64,000 nucleotides of DNA, taken from positions 62,001-126,000 of the forward strand of contig NZ_FLSP01000009.1 in NCBI RefSeq assembly GCF_900091315.1. Direction: 5' to 3'. Made by a program: the position numbers and the translations under genes. The notes beneath the pieces were generated by a model. That model was not told where the DNA came from. It was given only the letters and a program-made list of their open reading frames with translations, and did no database searches. Every line of letters begins with the position of its first letter. Within the stretch, counting starts at the first letter, position 1. Source of the stretch: Streptomyces sp. DI166. GTDB lineage: Bacteria; Actinomycetota; Actinomycetes; Streptomycetales; Streptomycetaceae. Of the stretch, positions 63,348 to 64,000 are shown one piece after another.

Positions 63348-64000
63348 ATGTCAGAGACGAAGAGCCCGCTGCCCCGTGAGATCGCCGACGCCTATGTCGA
63401 CGAGCTCATCGCCCTCGATCCCGTCACCGGTACCTACCTCGGCAACAAGGAGAGTTCGAGCAGACTGCCCGACCTCTCCCCCGCGGGCCAGGAGGCGCTC
63501 GCGGACCTTGCGCGGGCGACGCTGGCCCGGCTCGACGAGGCCGAGCGGCAGCCCGGCGCGGACAGCGAGAGCGAGCGTCGCTGTGCCCGGCTGCTGCGCG
63601 AGCGGCTGACCGCCGAACTCGCCGTGCACGAGGCCGACGAGGGCCTGCGCGCGGTCGGCAACCTGGGCACGCCCGCCCACTCCGTGCGCGAGGTGTTTAC
63701 CCTCACCCCGGCCGAGACCGATGAGGACTGGGCGGCCATCGCCGAGCGGCTGCGCGCGGTTCCCGGGGCACTGGCCGGCTACCGCGAGTCGCTGGCCCTC
63801 GGACTCGAACGCAAGCTGTACGCGGGGCCGCGTCCGACGGCCGTCTTCCTGGAGCAGCTCGACGAGTGGGCGGACACCGGGGAGGGGCGGGGCTGGTTCG
63901 AGGACTTCGCCTCGGCGGGCCCGGAGGCGCTGCGCGGCGAGCTGGACAAGGCGGCCCGTGAGGCCACCGCGGCCGTGGTGGAGCTGCGGGACTGGATGCG
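63348..64000 (+). CDS. DUF885-type metallohydrolase-like protein, 5' part
   Basis: The first 217 residues of a protein cut by the window end. IADAYVDELIALDPVTGTYLGN, RLPDLSPAGQEALADLARATL, LGTPAHSVREVFTLTPAETDEDW and LALGLERKLYAGPRP follow the DUF885 family, whose full members (about 550-600 residues) contain a zinc-peptidase-like HExxH site further on, outside this window. No signal peptide. ATG 63348 has GAGG at eight bases; ATG 63339 is the alternative. Confidence 0.85.
   Translation, partial: MSETKSPLPREIADAYVDELIALDPVTGTYLGNKESSSRLPDLSPAGQEALADLARATLARLDEAERQPGADSESERRCARLLRERLTAELAVHEADEGLRAVGNLGTPAHSVREVFTLTPAETDEDWAAIAERLRAVPGALAGYRESLALGLERKLYAGPRPTAVFLEQLDEWADTGEGRGWFEDFASAGPEALRGELDKAAREATAAVVELRDWM

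Overview
The window is high-GC actinobacterial chromosome. The strong G/C third-position bias, frequent GTG/TTG starts, ATGA/GTGA stop-start overlaps, XRE-DUF397 pair, ureABCFGD order without ureE, and cellobiose-ABC/bglC/LacI cluster all point to Streptomyces. I see no rRNA, tRNA, complete insertion sequence, prophage or CRISPR. Most of it reads as ordinary core chromosome with a few decayed or repeat-rich patches.

Layout: (1) 1-1160, minus: LytTR response regulator, small membrane protein and the first codons of a third gene. (2) 1239-3890, plus: Lrp regulator, DDAH-type amidinohydrolase and ornithine aminotransferase, an arginine/ornithine catabolic unit. (3) 4037-8646, plus: two PAS-SpoIIE phosphatases and a PlsC-type acyltransferase. 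(4) 8656-13422, minus: urease operon ureABCFGD, with single-base frameshifts in ureF and ureD, a dispersed repeat between ureF and ureG, and a diverged copy of the ureD 3' end. (5) 13532-14581: orphan Phd antitoxin and a wrecked clpP-type locus. (6) 14945-15605: c-di-AMP (ydaO) riboswitch driving an NlpC/P60 cell-wall hydrolase. (7) 15693-17467: anti-sigma-type ATPase, XRE regulator and DUF397 protein. (8) 17550-22039: divergent bioF and bioBAD. (9) 22119-33942: methyltransferase, Doc-like toxin/antitoxin pair, MacB-type ABC exporter, GNAT enzyme, two CorC/HlyC membrane proteins, GDSL hydrolase, a 93-bp tandem repeat field, purB, mug and an unknown gene. (10) 34000-37599: ABC-2 transporter facing a NarL-type two-component system across tandem palindromes. 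(11) 37700-44457: ROK and HutC/GntR regulators, ECF41-like sigma factor, alpha/beta hydrolase, DMT exporter and MocR/PdxR regulator. (12) 44515-48760: SWIM zinc-finger protein plus a large DUF6493-like protein, bracketed by a G-quadruplex motif and long hairpin upstream and five exact 17-bp repeats downstream. (13) 48847-61573: ACT-GNAT protein, secreted GH6 and GH9 cellulases, cebEFG-type ABC importer, bglC, cebR-type LacI repressor and a frameshifted DUF2264 gene. (14) 61570-64000: trans-sulfuration-type PLP enzyme, divergent Lrp regulator and the start of a DUF885 gene.

How the genes work together: region 13 is a cellulose-to-cellobiose unit. Secreted GH6/GH9 cut cellulose, the CebE-type lipoprotein and CebFG-type permeases import cellobiose or cellotriose, BglC splits it, and the LacI protein probably controls everything through three related operator-like sites (53769, 53879, 58518). 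No transporter ATPase is encoded there, so a shared MsiK-type ATPase is expected elsewhere.

Quality caution: ureD, ureF and the DUF2264 gene are each broken by one base in a five-base G/C homopolymer. The shared pattern suggests consensus-sequence errors as much as real mutation. The clpP deletion, ureD tail copy and repeat arrays do not fit that explanation.

The least explained unit is the SWIM/DUF6493 pair at 44.5-48.8 kb with its flanking DNA structures. It is the best place to look for an uncharacterised system, though the protein families themselves are known.
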